This document shows, in pieces, positions 28,946-37,921 of a stretch of DNA of 40,090 bases; within the stretch, counting starts at the first letter, position 1; each line of letters begins with the position of its first letter. The DNA is from Bacteroidota bacterium (GTDB lineage Bacteria; Bacteroidota; Bacteroidia; Bacteroidales; F082), in assembly GCA_003650425.1 (NCBI GenBank), contig QMPP01000002.1, positions 1-40,090 on the forward strand, given 5' to 3'. The translations under genes and the position numbers were made by a program. The notes under the pieces were generated by a model. The model was not told the origin of the DNA. It made no database searches and saw only the letters and a program-made list of their open reading frames with translations.

Positions 28946-29815
28946 CTACATCTCCACGTTGAACACTTTCTTTACAAGCATTCCTATCCCAAAGGAGAGA
29001 AGAGCCACCCCGAGTGAAATGGCCACCATGCTGGAAAACCGGCGGGAAAACTTTACATTTTTAGCCACCGAAATGTAATACGTATAAACGGCAATAATCA
29101 ATACTGTTATCACCAACATGCCACCAAGAGCCAGATAAGAGTTATCCTGAATAAGATAGGGAAACACTAAAAAGGCAACGGTTACTATATAAGCCACACC
29201 GGTAAATAGGGCTGACTTAACCGGATTGAGGTCATCACGCTCGTCTTCCTGCGAAGACAAATAGCCCGAAGCAGCCATGGAAAGCGATGCGGCAACTCCC
29301 ATCACCAACCCGGTAACACCAATCACCTTATTGTTGCCAAAGGCGAAGGTCAGCCCTGCCAGTGTTCCGGTAAACTCCACCAAAGCATCATTCAAACCAA
29401 GTACGATGGCACCTGCATAGTTAAGCCGTTCATCGTTAAGAATACCTATTAGCTGCTGCTCGTGAAACTCTTCATCTTCTTTAATAGCAAGCACTTCGGG
29501 TAGTTCATCGGCAATACTATCATAAAACCTGCTTGCACCTTCTTCGCCTCTTTCCATCAGCCGTAGTGAAAACGACAGTCCAAACAACTGAGCCAGGCGC
29601 AGGTATTTTTTAACCTGCCGCCTGTTGGGTTTCACCTCAACACCTGTTACCCCTTGCCAAAAATCGTAATGTTTTTTTTCATCCTCCGAAATTTTCAGCA
29701 AAATCTCCTTGTTCTTTTCATCTTTTGACACGGAAGCCAACTCCTGATAGATAAAATATTCGGTTATCTCGTTTTGCTGCTGCTTCAAATACTGAGGATT
29801 GACGGATTGACTCAT
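28946..29815 (-). CDS. Rubrerythrin/ferritin-like + VIT1/CCC1-like membrane fusion protein (MbfA-like)
   Basis: N-term ITEYFIYQELASVSKDEKNKEILLKISEDEKKHYDFW and IKEDEEFHEQQLIG (E...ExxH metal ligands); C-term VLGLNDALVEFTGTLAGLTFAF...GVAASLSMAASGYLSSQEDE (VIT1-like). ATG 29815 follows a TATCTTTG box at 29832-29839. Confidence 0.82.
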   Translation of the reverse strand: MSQSVNPQYLKQQQNEITEYFIYQELASVSKDEKNKEILLKISEDEKKHYDFWQGVTGVEVKPNRRQVKKYLRLAQLFGLSFSLRLMERGEEGASRFYDSIADELPEVLAIKEDEEFHEQQLIGILNDERLNYAGAIVLGLNDALVEFTGTLAGLTFAFGNNKVIGVTGLVMGVAASLSMAASGYLSSQEDERDDLNPVKSALFTGVAYIVTVAFLVFPYLIQDNSYLALGGMLVITVLIIAVYTYYISVAKNVKFSRRFSSMVAISLGVALLSFGIGMLVKKVFNVEM

Positions 29816-29831
29816 GTTTGATATTTTATGG

Positions 29832-29839
29832 CAAAGATA
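29832..29839 (-). promoter_or_regulatory. -7 box TATCTTTG for the VIT1-like gene
   Basis: caaagata on +; 16 nt upstream of ATG 29815. Confidence 0.5.
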
Positions 29840-29899
29840 GAAAGGTTTACACAATGTTATTACTTTTTGCCAACATGCGCCATGAGTACAAGAAAATTA

Positions 29900-31480
29900 C
29901 TACCATCCCACGATGGTGATACCAACCGTCCAGGGATTTAACTCGGGACCCCGGCCATTTTGGAAAAAACGGTTGATACCGTAGGTTGCAAACACGTTAA
30001 GCCACCCGTAGCCAATACTTACTCGTGCATCAAATTTAAAAGGCGGCTGGTAAAAGCTGCTATAGTTTTTTACAATATTTCTACTCTCACGATCGGGTGT
30101 ACGATAAACCTGAAATCCCGGAATACCGGTACCGGGGTCGGTTAAACGATACTCTTTATCGGCTTCGTTAAAATAAATTTTGGTATGAGATGTTACTCTT
30201 ACACCCGCTACACCACCAACTGAAAAGTGAAATCTGTGCATAGGGTTCGTACTTCCTGTTTGAAATTCAAACAACACCGGGACAGTGATGTACATGTTGG
30301 TTAATTTTGTTTTCCTTACCGATACACCTTCCATGTAATAGCCTTCCACGTTTGAGGTTCCATTCATTAGTTTGGTGTTATTACTAAAAAAGTAATTATT
30401 CCACGACATGCCCAACCCCGTTAGCATACCAACGGTACGCTGTTTGTTAAAGGTAATATTTTGTTCCCAAAGGTTAAGATTAACAGCTACAGAATGCTCG
30501 TATTTAAGATTGAGATAATCGTATTCTTTACCCCAGTTGGTGTTAAAATTGGGGGTTACATACCCATTTATTCCCAACTCCACTCCTCCCCAATGGCCGT
30601 TAAACCCGGGTTTTTCAACACGTTTCCACTCAACATTACCATTATCATTTACCTTTAGCTGGTGGCCGCCAATACGCACCGTCACCGTGTCGCCATCCAC
30701 CACTTCCACATCGATGCTCCCTACTTTTACCTTGGTAGTATCCTCGTAGTTATCAGGGCTGGTAACTGCTACTCCGCCATTAGGGCTTGATATCACCCGG
30801 TGGCTACCGTTTTTAGTCGTATCAAGATTCCACTCTTCCGGATCACCTTTAAACTTAACATCTGCTACACCGGTTGTTTTATAATCGATTTTATGGATCA
30901 CATTTACATAAACCGAAGAGGCTCCACTGGCAACAATGAGTGATGTATCTGAAACCAAATCTTTGGCAATGTAATCGGCAGCACCGCTGGCGTTTATTTG
31001 TTGCATACCTGCTTTACCCGATAGTTTTACCGTAGCAGCGCCTGATACGTTTGCCATCACGCTTTTATAATCGAGATTTAAATCTACATCGGCTGCTCCG
31101 CTGGCAACAATTTTAATATTTTCTCCTTCAAAAACCGATCCCTCCGAGGTAACATCGGCAGCTCCCGAAACATGTAGTCTTTTAAGTACAGGAGTAGTAA
31201 CATAAAATTGAAAATCTTCATGACTCTTTAGCTTAATATTACTATAGGTAATCACCAATGTGCCGCCTTTTACCATTACTTTTATGGCATCCTGTACTCT
31301 TTCAGGCGCTTCAACAACAACAATGTAATCATCTCCTTTAATTAAAGTAACGTCCGAAGCACCACTTACTTTTATTCCCGTGAAGGGTTTCAGCATCACT
31401 TTTCTCTTAACAGAAGTGTTTTGCCCGATAGTAAACAGCGAAGCAAGAAGTAAGATAATAACTAAAATACTCTTTTTCAT
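29900..31480 (-). CDS. GIN (DUF2807) domain protein fused to an outer-membrane beta-barrel domain
   Basis: Signal MKKSILVIILLLASLFTIGQ; FTGIKVSGASDVTLIKGDDYIVVVEAPERVQDAIKVMVKGGTLVITYS; recurring SGAADV motifs; C-half MLTGLGMSWNNYFF...FHFSVGGVAGVRVTSHTKIYF...VSIGYGWLNVFATYGINRFFQNGRGPELNPWTVGITIVGW. Confidence 0.82.
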   Translation of the reverse strand: MKKSILVIILLLASLFTIGQNTSVKRKVMLKPFTGIKVSGASDVTLIKGDDYIVVVEAPERVQDAIKVMVKGGTLVITYSNIKLKSHEDFQFYVTTPVLKRLHVSGAADVTSEGSVFEGENIKIVASGAADVDLNLDYKSVMANVSGAATVKLSGKAGMQQINASGAADYIAKDLVSDTSLIVASGASSVYVNVIHKIDYKTTGVADVKFKGDPEEWNLDTTKNGSHRVISSPNGGVAVTSPDNYEDTTKVKVGSIDVEVVDGDTVTVRIGGHQLKVNDNGNVEWKRVEKPGFNGHWGGVELGINGYVTPNFNTNWGKEYDYLNLKYEHSVAVNLNLWEQNITFNKQRTVGMLTGLGMSWNNYFFSNNTKLMNGTSNVEGYYMEGVSVRKTKLTNMYITVPVLFEFQTGSTNPMHRFHFSVGGVAGVRVTSHTKIYFNEADKEYRLTDPGTGIPGFQVYRTPDRESRNIVKNYSSFYQPPFKFDARVSIGYGWLNVFATYGINRFFQNGRGPELNPWTVGITIVGW

Positions 31481-31586
31481 AATGAAGGTCTTTTTGTTTG
31501 TTTAAATCAAATTTCGAGAATATGACGGCGAGAGGTTTTAAAAAGTTACAGAAATAAAGAATAAATCCGGAAATCGAAGTAAATAC

Positions 31587-31603
31587 CTACTATAAGGTAG
31601 TAG
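31587..31603. promoter_or_regulatory. Inverted repeat upstream of feoAB, candidate operator
   Basis: CTACTA-taagg-TAGTAG, 33 nt before the feoAB ATG at 31637. Confidence 0.3.
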
Positions 31604-31636
31604 TAATTAAAAGAAACTTATTTTCTTTGCATTCCA

Positions 31637-34159
31637 ATGACACTAGAATATTTACACAACGGCCAAAAGGCTATCATAACAAAAGTAAGAGGAAGCGGCG
31701 CTTTTCGAAAACGCATCATCGAAATGGGTTTTGTGGTCGGCAAAGAGGTAACCGTCGTTCGGAATGCCCCATTAAAAGATCCTATCGAATACAACATTAT
31801 GGGATATGATGTGTCGTTACGGCGCTCGGAAGCACGTTTGATAGAAGTTGCAAAAAAAGGCAATGGGAATGGCTTAAAACATTTTGACGGCACACTAAAG
31901 GCTACTCAACCCAAGGGCAATGGTCATAATGCACGCTCAAGGATCATCTATGTAGCACTCGTTGGAAATCCTAATTGCGGAAAAACAACCCTCTTTAACT
32001 ACGCTTCCCACTCCAAAGAAAAAACCGGAAATTACGGCGGCGTAACGGTAGGGGCTGCCACGGCCAAGTTCTTTCACCGGGGTTACACGTTTATTTTAAC
32101 CGACTTACCCGGAACCTACTCCATCACCAGCTACACCCCGGAAGAACTCTATGTTCGATCGCATATTATCGAAGAGGTTCCCGACATTATTTTAAATGTA
32201 ATCGACACCTCCAATCTGGAGCGCAACCTCTACCTTACCACACAACTCATCGACATGGATATCAGGGTAGTGGCAGCCTTAAATATGTGGGATGAGTTTT
32301 TGGAGAAGGGTGATAAATTTGATTACGAAAGCCTTTCGAAAATGATTGGTATCCCGCTGATTCCTATTGTAGCATCAAAAGGACGTGGCATCGGAAAACT
32401 GTTTAACCGGATTATTGATGTTTACGAAGGCCGCGACACAGCCATCAGACACATCCACATCAACTACGGAAAATATACTGAACAGATTATTAAGGACTTA
32501 CAGGGGTTAATACGTCAGCCGGGAAATGAAGCGCTGACAACCGTTATCTCTCCCCGGTATATTGCTATTAAGCTGCTGGAGCATGATGAGGAAGAAATTA
32601 AGCGGGTAAAAGACAAATGCTTAAACGCCAATGAAATTCTGGAACTGGCAAAAAAGGAGTCGGAAAAATTATCAAAACTTCGAAATGAACCGGTAGAAAC
32701 GGTGGTTACCGATTCAAAATATGGCTTTATCGAAGGAGCTTTGCGCGAAACCTACAAACCGGCTACCACACGAAAAAAGATTTCACAAAGCCGCATCATC
32801 GACTCCATTATTACCAGTAAATTTTTGAGTTACCCTATCTTTTTGCTGGCCATGTGGATAACGTTTCAAGCCACTTTTTACCTCGGTGATTATCCCATGC
32901 AATGGATACAGGTCGGGGTAGACTGGCTTAGTGCCACTACCAAAACTTTATTGCCGGAAGGAATTATCAGAGATGCCCTGTCAGATGGGGTTATCGAAGG
33001 AGTTGGCGGGGTAATCATCTTTTTACCCAACATCCTTATCCTCTTCTTTTTTATCACCTTGATGGAAGCTTCCGGGTACATGGCTCGCGTGGCATTTATC
33101 GTGGACAAGCTGATGCACCGTGTTGGCCTGCACGGAAAATCGTTTATTCCCATGTTGATGGGCTTTGGCTGCAACGTACCGGCCATCATGGCTACCCGCA
33201 CCATCGAAAGTAAATCGGACAGGATGGTTACCATGCTTATTATCCCTTTTATGTCGTGTAGCGCGAGGTATCCGGTATATATCTTAATCTTATCAGCCTT
33301 TTTTGATGACCATCGCGGAACACTACTGTTTGCAATTTATCTGTTTGGTATCATGTTGGCCGGACTGGTAGCCTGGATGTTAAAGAAAACCATGTTTAAA
33401 GTTAACACCATCCCTTTCGTGATGGAACTTCCCCCCTATCGGATGCCTTCTGTTAAAGCAGTATTAAAACAAACCTGGTTTAAAGGGGAACAGTATTTAC
33501 GAAAAATGGGAACTACCATCTTAATTGCCTCTATTCTTATTTGGGTGCTAGGCTATTTTCCAAGAGGTGAAAAAGTTGCATTAGATGTTCAAAATAAAAT
33601 TGAACAGGTAACTCAAAGCTATCAGCAAAAAGTTGCTTCCCCATCAATAGATAAACAAACCATCATTAATTTGATTGCTGATCGCGATTTCAAAATCGAC
33701 TCCTTACATAAAAGCAAACAGCTAATGATACAGGAGCAATCGATGATTGGACGAATTGGTAAATTTATTGAACCGGTAATTGCCCCTTTGGGATTCGACT
33801 GGAAAATTGGCGTTAGCTTAATAGCAGGCTCAGCTGCCAAAGAGGTGGTGATTAGCACCATGAGCGTACTGTTTCAGGGAGATCCCGACGAGGCAAACAA
33901 TAACGGACTGGTAAAAAGGCTTCAGGATGCCGTGTACGCGAGTGGGCCTAAAAAAGGCCAGCCGATTTTTACCCCGCTGATTGCCCTTTCGTTCATGCTC
34001 TTTATTTTAATCTATTTTCCATGCGTAGCCGTTATCGCCGCCATTAAAAACGAGTCAGGCAAGTGGAAATGGTCACTCTTTTTAGCAGTATACACTACTG
34101 CTATGGCGTGGACAATCTCTTTTTTAGTCTATCAGGGAGGTACATTACTTGGATTTTAA
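31637..34159 (+). CDS. feoB: Ferrous iron transport protein, FeoA-FeoB fusion
   Basis: N-term FeoA-like RGSGAFRKRIIEMGFVVGKEVTVVRNAPLKDPIEYNIMGYDVSLRRSEARLIEV; GNPNCGKTTLFNYASHSKEKTGNYGGVTV, DLPGTYSITSYTPEE, GFGCNVPAIMATRTIES, FMSCSARYPVYILILSAFF. Confidence 0.96.
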   Translation: MTLEYLHNGQKAIITKVRGSGAFRKRIIEMGFVVGKEVTVVRNAPLKDPIEYNIMGYDVSLRRSEARLIEVAKKGNGNGLKHFDGTLKATQPKGNGHNARSRIIYVALVGNPNCGKTTLFNYASHSKEKTGNYGGVTVGAATAKFFHRGYTFILTDLPGTYSITSYTPEELYVRSHIIEEVPDIILNVIDTSNLERNLYLTTQLIDMDIRVVAALNMWDEFLEKGDKFDYESLSKMIGIPLIPIVASKGRGIGKLFNRIIDVYEGRDTAIRHIHINYGKYTEQIIKDLQGLIRQPGNEALTTVISPRYIAIKLLEHDEEEIKRVKDKCLNANEILELAKKESEKLSKLRNEPVETVVTDSKYGFIEGALRETYKPATTRKKISQSRIIDSIITSKFLSYPIFLLAMWITFQATFYLGDYPMQWIQVGVDWLSATTKTLLPEGIIRDALSDGVIEGVGGVIIFLPNILILFFFITLMEASGYMARVAFIVDKLMHRVGLHGKSFIPMLMGFGCNVPAIMATRTIESKSDRMVTMLIIPFMSCSARYPVYILILSAFFDDHRGTLLFAIYLFGIMLAGLVAWMLKKTMFKVNTIPFVMELPPYRMPSVKAVLKQTWFKGEQYLRKMGTTILIASILIWVLGYFPRGEKVALDVQNKIEQVTQSYQQKVASPSIDKQTIINLIADRDFKIDSLHKSKQLMIQEQSMIGRIGKFIEPVIAPLGFDWKIGVSLIAGSAAKEVVISTMSVLFQGDPDEANNNGLVKRLQDAVYASGPKKGQPIFTPLIALSFMLFILIYFPCVAVIAAIKNESGKWKWSLFLAVYTTAMAWTISFLVYQGGTLLGF

Positions 34160-34220
34160 AAGCAGCTGAAAAAAAATTCATATTTTCTCAACAGACGAAT
34201 TCTATTATCAAAAAAAAGTC

Positions 34221-34228
34221 TAATTTTG
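34221..34228 (+). promoter_or_regulatory. -7 box TAATTTTG for the HPt gene
   Basis: TAnnTTTG match 28 nt upstream of ATG 34257. Confidence 0.4.
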
Positions 34229-34256
34229 AATTTTGCTAATTATAAAATCTGTCATC

Positions 34257-34601
34257 ATGATAATCGATAAAGATCAATTTCGGGAAAACTTTGAATTTTT
34301 TGACAAAGAGATAGTAATAGACATCATTAATATGTTTGTTGACGAGTACCCGGAAAGAATGCAAAAAATCAAACAAAATATTGACGACAAGGACTTTGAC
34401 AATTTAAAATTCAACGCCCATAGCCTTAAAGGGGTCGTTTCTAATTTTGTTGCCGAAGAGGCGCGTGCCGCTGCCAAACGGCTTGAAGACAAAGGTACAA
34501 ACAAAGATGATTCAGACCTTGACACGCTGTTTGCCGATCTGCAACAAAAAACAAAACAGGTAATCGACGAATTAAGCGAACTTAAAAAAGAGTTTGTTTA
34601 A
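34257..34601 (+). CDS. Stand-alone HPt (histidine phosphotransfer) domain protein
   Basis: MIIDKDQFRENFEFFDKEIVIDIINMFVDEYPERMQKIKQNIDDKDFDNLKFNAHSLKGVVSNFVAEEARAAAKRLED; HSLKG phosphoacceptor motif. Confidence 0.88.
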   Translation: MIIDKDQFRENFEFFDKEIVIDIINMFVDEYPERMQKIKQNIDDKDFDNLKFNAHSLKGVVSNFVAEEARAAAKRLEDKGTNKDDSDLDTLFADLQQKTKQVIDELSELKKEFV

Positions 34602-35623
34602 CGATTGTTTTCCAGCCGGTTTAGCCCGTCGATAGCCAAAGGATAGTTGGTGGTTAACTTCATGGCTTCACGATATTTTTCGGCTGCCAACGCCTTTTTA
34701 CCCATTACTTCATAGGTTCTTCCCAGGTTATACACCGCTGCCGTGTAATCGGGCTTTATTTCAATAGCCTTATTAAATTCATTGGCCGCCTTTTCAAAAT
34801 CCAGCCACTCCGTAAGATAGATAAATCCCTTGTTAAAATGCGCCTCGGCATTATCAGGATGCAGTGCGATAAGCCTGTTGTAGGTGGCCAGCGCGCTGTC
34901 GTACTTTCCCTGTTTCTGGTAAAACATCCCCAGCGAATAACGTGCTAACGTGTTGTCGGGTTTAAGTTGAATCGATTTCTTAAAATATTCGCCGGCGATG
35001 GTGTCGTTCATCGCATCGAGCACCACGGCAATGTTAAAGTTGGCAGCAAAAAAGGCGGTATCCAAATTGGCAGCTATCTTCATAAAGGTGAGTGCCTTTA
35101 CGCTGTCCTTTTGTTCCAGCGACGAGATAGCTTTAATGTAATAGGCTTCCGGATTATTGGCATTTAGCGCGATAACCTTATCGGCAAAAGCAGTGGCAGA
35201 AGGATACTTTTGAAGAATCAGTTTCACCCGAGCCATTTTTAAATAACCGGCAGGATTATCGGGCTGCAGGTCGATGGCTTTTCTAATACTCGACAAGCTG
35301 TTATCGACCTTGCCGATGGTAAAATAGAGGTCAGACAAGATGATGAACAAATCAGGATCAGTACGGTTTAGCTCCAAAGCGCGGTTAATATCTCTGAAAG
35401 CCACATCCACGTTACCCCGTTTAAGGTAAAGCCGTGCCCTGGTTTTCCAAAGGGTATAATCCGACGAGTCGTGTTCTATTTCATTGGTGATTAAAACAAC
35501 AGAGTCGCTAACGGTAACGGCTTTATCAAATTTCTTTTCCGATTTCGTATTGCTGTTACAAGAAGCCATAATAGCCATCAGCACCCCAAGGGCAAAGCCT
35601 GTTTTTAAAAATCGATATCTCAT
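34598..35623 (-). CDS. TPR-repeat lipoprotein
   Basis: Lipobox MAIMASCNSN; TPR units (NPAGYLKMARVKLILQKYPSATAFADKVIALNANNPEAYYIKA...YDSALATYNRLIALHPDNAEAHFNKGFIYL...). Confidence 0.9.
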   Translation of the reverse strand: MRYRFLKTGFALGVLMAIMASCNSNTKSEKKFDKAVTVSDSVVLITNEIEHDSSDYTLWKTRARLYLKRGNVDVAFRDINRALELNRTDPDLFIILSDLYFTIGKVDNSLSSIRKAIDLQPDNPAGYLKMARVKLILQKYPSATAFADKVIALNANNPEAYYIKAISSLEQKDSVKALTFMKIAANLDTAFFAANFNIAVVLDAMNDTIAGEYFKKSIQLKPDNTLARYSLGMFYQKQGKYDSALATYNRLIALHPDNAEAHFNKGFIYLTEWLDFEKAANEFNKAIEIKPDYTAAVYNLGRTYEVMGKKALAAEKYREAMKLTTNYPLAIDGLNRLENNR

Positions 35624-36507
35624 TTTAAATAACTTACTATTATTTTAATTTTTGTTGCCAATCGTTCCCAAAGCGACATGGTGGGCATTTCCACCTCGCC
35701 ACCAAACGGCTCACCGCGTTTTAAACACTTTTTATTGAAGGTGCTTTGCGCCACGCCCCACTTGTGCAGAAACATATCACGACCGTTGTTGGTACTGATT
35801 CGTTTGGTTGATTTAGAGCCGAAATGGTAAGCCAAACTGGTTCCAACACCTTTAAAATGGCGCACGCCCGCCTCATAAAGCTTTTTGGCAAAGTCGGGGT
35901 CGGAGCCCATGCCGGGACTAAACTCTATGCTCAGTCCACCCACCAAATCCCAGTTATCCAAATGCACCACGTTGGGCGGCCAACTACTGCCACTCCAATC
36001 GTGCATCGTCAATCCCCCGTACTCTTTTAGCAACAATGCCTCGTTAAAATTTTCAAGGTTGGTACCATAATTTTTTACTACCACACTTTTGTTGCCGGTG
36101 TCATAGGGTTCAATCATGGTGGAAGAGAGCATAAAACTCTTTGTGCCAATCCGCGAAATCTCTTTATCAAGTTCCAAATCCCAATTGGGCAGCAGGTACA
36201 TGTCGTCGTTCACGTAAACGATGTACTCTGATTTTACCAGCGATCGGGAAATGTTTAGCGCGAAGCAGATACCGATATTTTTTTCCGAATAGATGTAATC
36301 AAGCTCCTCTTGCCCGGAAACCCAATCTAACGTGCCATCAGTACCCTCGTTTACAATGACAATAATTTGTACTTCGTAGAAGGAGTTCTTACGAATGCTA
36401 TCGACGCAAAGCTTCAGGTAGTCAACATTATTCCACGTGGGAATAAGCAACGTGAACTTGTAGTCCGATTTTGAGGTTCTCTGAAACTTTTTTATCCGGT
36501 CGATCAT
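35620..36507 (-). CDS. Glycosyltransferase family 2
   Basis: YKFTLLIPTWNNVDYLKLCVDSIRKNSFYEVQIIVIVNEGTDGTLDWV; YIVYVNDDMYLLPNWD (DDM metal-binding); ATGA overlap with the TPR gene. Confidence 0.92.
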   Translation of the reverse strand: MIDRIKKFQRTSKSDYKFTLLIPTWNNVDYLKLCVDSIRKNSFYEVQIIVIVNEGTDGTLDWVSGQEELDYIYSEKNIGICFALNISRSLVKSEYIVYVNDDMYLLPNWDLELDKEISRIGTKSFMLSSTMIEPYDTGNKSVVVKNYGTNLENFNEALLLKEYGGLTMHDWSGSSWPPNVVHLDNWDLVGGLSIEFSPGMGSDPDFAKKLYEAGVRHFKGVGTSLAYHFGSKSTKRISTNNGRDMFLHKWGVAQSTFNKKCLKRGEPFGGEVEMPTMSLWERLATKIKIIVSYLK

Positions 36508-36565
36508 AGGTGGTGCGATGGCAATTTAAAGCAGGTGTGCCGGTAAGGGCAATCACCCATGGCAG

Positions 36566-37600
36566 TTAGGATGAGGCTTTGGTGCCGAGAGCAGCAAATA
36601 TCTTATCTTCCAGCTCATCCATCAAATCAGGATTATCTTTAAGAAGCTTCTTAACAGCATCGCGACCCTGACCCAGTTTTGTTTCGCCGTAGCTAAACCA
36701 TGAACCACTTTTTTTAATGATGTTGTTCTCCACCCCAAGGTCGATAATTTCACCCACTTTCGAAATGCCTTCACCAAACATGATGTCAAATTCAGCCTTA
36801 CGGAAAGGAGGTGCCACCTTGTTTTTCACCACCTTAACACGAACCCTGTTTCCGGTAGCGTTTTCGGCATCTTTAATTTGGCTGATGCGACGAATATCCA
36901 ACCGTATCGAAGCGTAAAACTTAAGGGCATTACCTCCCGTGGTGGTTTCAGGGTTACCAAACATAATACCAATCTTTTCGCGTAACTGGTTAATAAAAAT
37001 ACAAATCGTGTTTGTTCGATTGATGTTGGCTGCCAGCTTACGCATAGCCTGCGACATCAAGCGCGCCTGCAAGCCCATTTTCGAATCACCCATTTCGCCT
37101 TCAATCTCGCTTTTGGGCGTCAACGCCGCTACCGAGTCAATCACAATTACATCGATGGCACCCGAGCGAATCAGGTTATCAGTAATTTCCAGTGCCTGCT
37201 CCCCGTTATCAGGTTGCGACACCAACAGGTTTTCGGTATCCACTCCCAGCTTCTCGGCATAAAACCTGTCGAAAGCATGCTCGGCATCAATAAAGGCAGC
37301 AATGCCACCGGCTTTTTGAGCTTCGGCAATAACATGGATGGCCAGCGTGGTTTTTCCCGATGACTCGGGACCATAAATTTCGGTTACCCTGCCTTTGGGC
37401 AAGCCACCAATTCCCAACGCCAAATCGAGGCCGATGGAACCTGTTGAAATAGAAGGAATATTTTCGATGCCTTTTTCGCCCAATTTCATGATAGTGCCCT
37501 TACCAAAGTTTTTTTCAATATTGCCTAACGTGGCTTCAAGGGCTTTTAATTTCTTCTGTTTTTCCTGTTCGGCTTGCGCCTTTGCTTTATCTGTTGTCAT
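36566..37600 (-). CDS. recA: Recombinase A
   Basis: [94 protein letters not shown]. Confidence 0.99.
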   Translation of the reverse strand: MTTDKAKAQAEQEKQKKLKALEATLGNIEKNFGKGTIMKLGEKGIENIPSISTGSIGLDLALGIGGLPKGRVTEIYGPESSGKTTLAIHVIAEAQKAGGIAAFIDAEHAFDRFYAEKLGVDTENLLVSQPDNGEQALEITDNLIRSGAIDVIVIDSVAALTPKSEIEGEMGDSKMGLQARLMSQAMRKLAANINRTNTICIFINQLREKIGIMFGNPETTTGGNALKFYASIRLDIRRISQIKDAENATGNRVRVKVVKNKVAPPFRKAEFDIMFGEGISKVGEIIDLGVENNIIKKSGSWFSYGETKLGQGRDAVKKLLKDNPDLMDELEDKIFAALGTKASS

Positions 37601-37606
37601 ATTAAA

Positions 37607-37851
37607 TTATTTTTCGATGATTGAAAGAATTTGAGTGGTATGTTCTTTGGTTTTTACTTTCCTTTATCAAGCCATAGCTTATAATGATCGCGTAAATCGC
37701 AAGCCTCGGCAGTACAGCCCGGGGTGTTGTCTTTCGGGTAAAAATAAAGGATTATCTTTTTTCCCTTAAAATCGTGCAAGGATATCTTGTTTTTGTTTTG
37801 GTCTATTCCGCTGAAACCGGGCGCTTTATCACCCTCTTGTAATGATGTCAT
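37607..37851 (-). pseudogene. bcp: Thioredoxin-dependent thiol peroxidase (bcp) with internal deletion and frameshift
   Basis: N-part 37851-37654: MTSLQEGDKAPGFSGIDQNKNKISLHDFKGKKIILYFYPKDNTPGCTAEACDLRDHYKLWLDKGK*; in another minus frame down to TAA at 37607: VKTKEHTTQILSIIEK*, the typical BCP C-terminus. The roughly 70 aa central part is absent. Confidence 0.82.
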
Positions 37852-37871
37852 ACATTCTGTTTTTGTTACCA

Positions 37872-37879
37872 CAAAGATA
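37872..37879 (-). promoter_or_regulatory. -7 box TATCTTTG upstream of the bcp remnant (and possibly recA)
   Basis: caaagata on +; 20 nt upstream of ATG 37851. Confidence 0.5.
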
Positions 37880-37903
37880 GGCATTTTAGTTTGAATTTTG
37901 TAG

Positions 37904-37911
37904 TAAATTTG
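37904..37911 (+). promoter_or_regulatory. -7 box TAAATTTG for the TolB-like gene
   Basis: TAnnTTTG match 10 nt upstream of ATG 37922. Confidence 0.4.
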
Positions 37912-37921
37912 ACAGCTCAAA

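Noticed and set aside
29816-29854. N-terminal extension MCKPFYLCHKISN of the VIT1-like gene
   Set aside because: Covers the TATCTTTG promoter box at 29832-29839; ATG 29815 is better supported.
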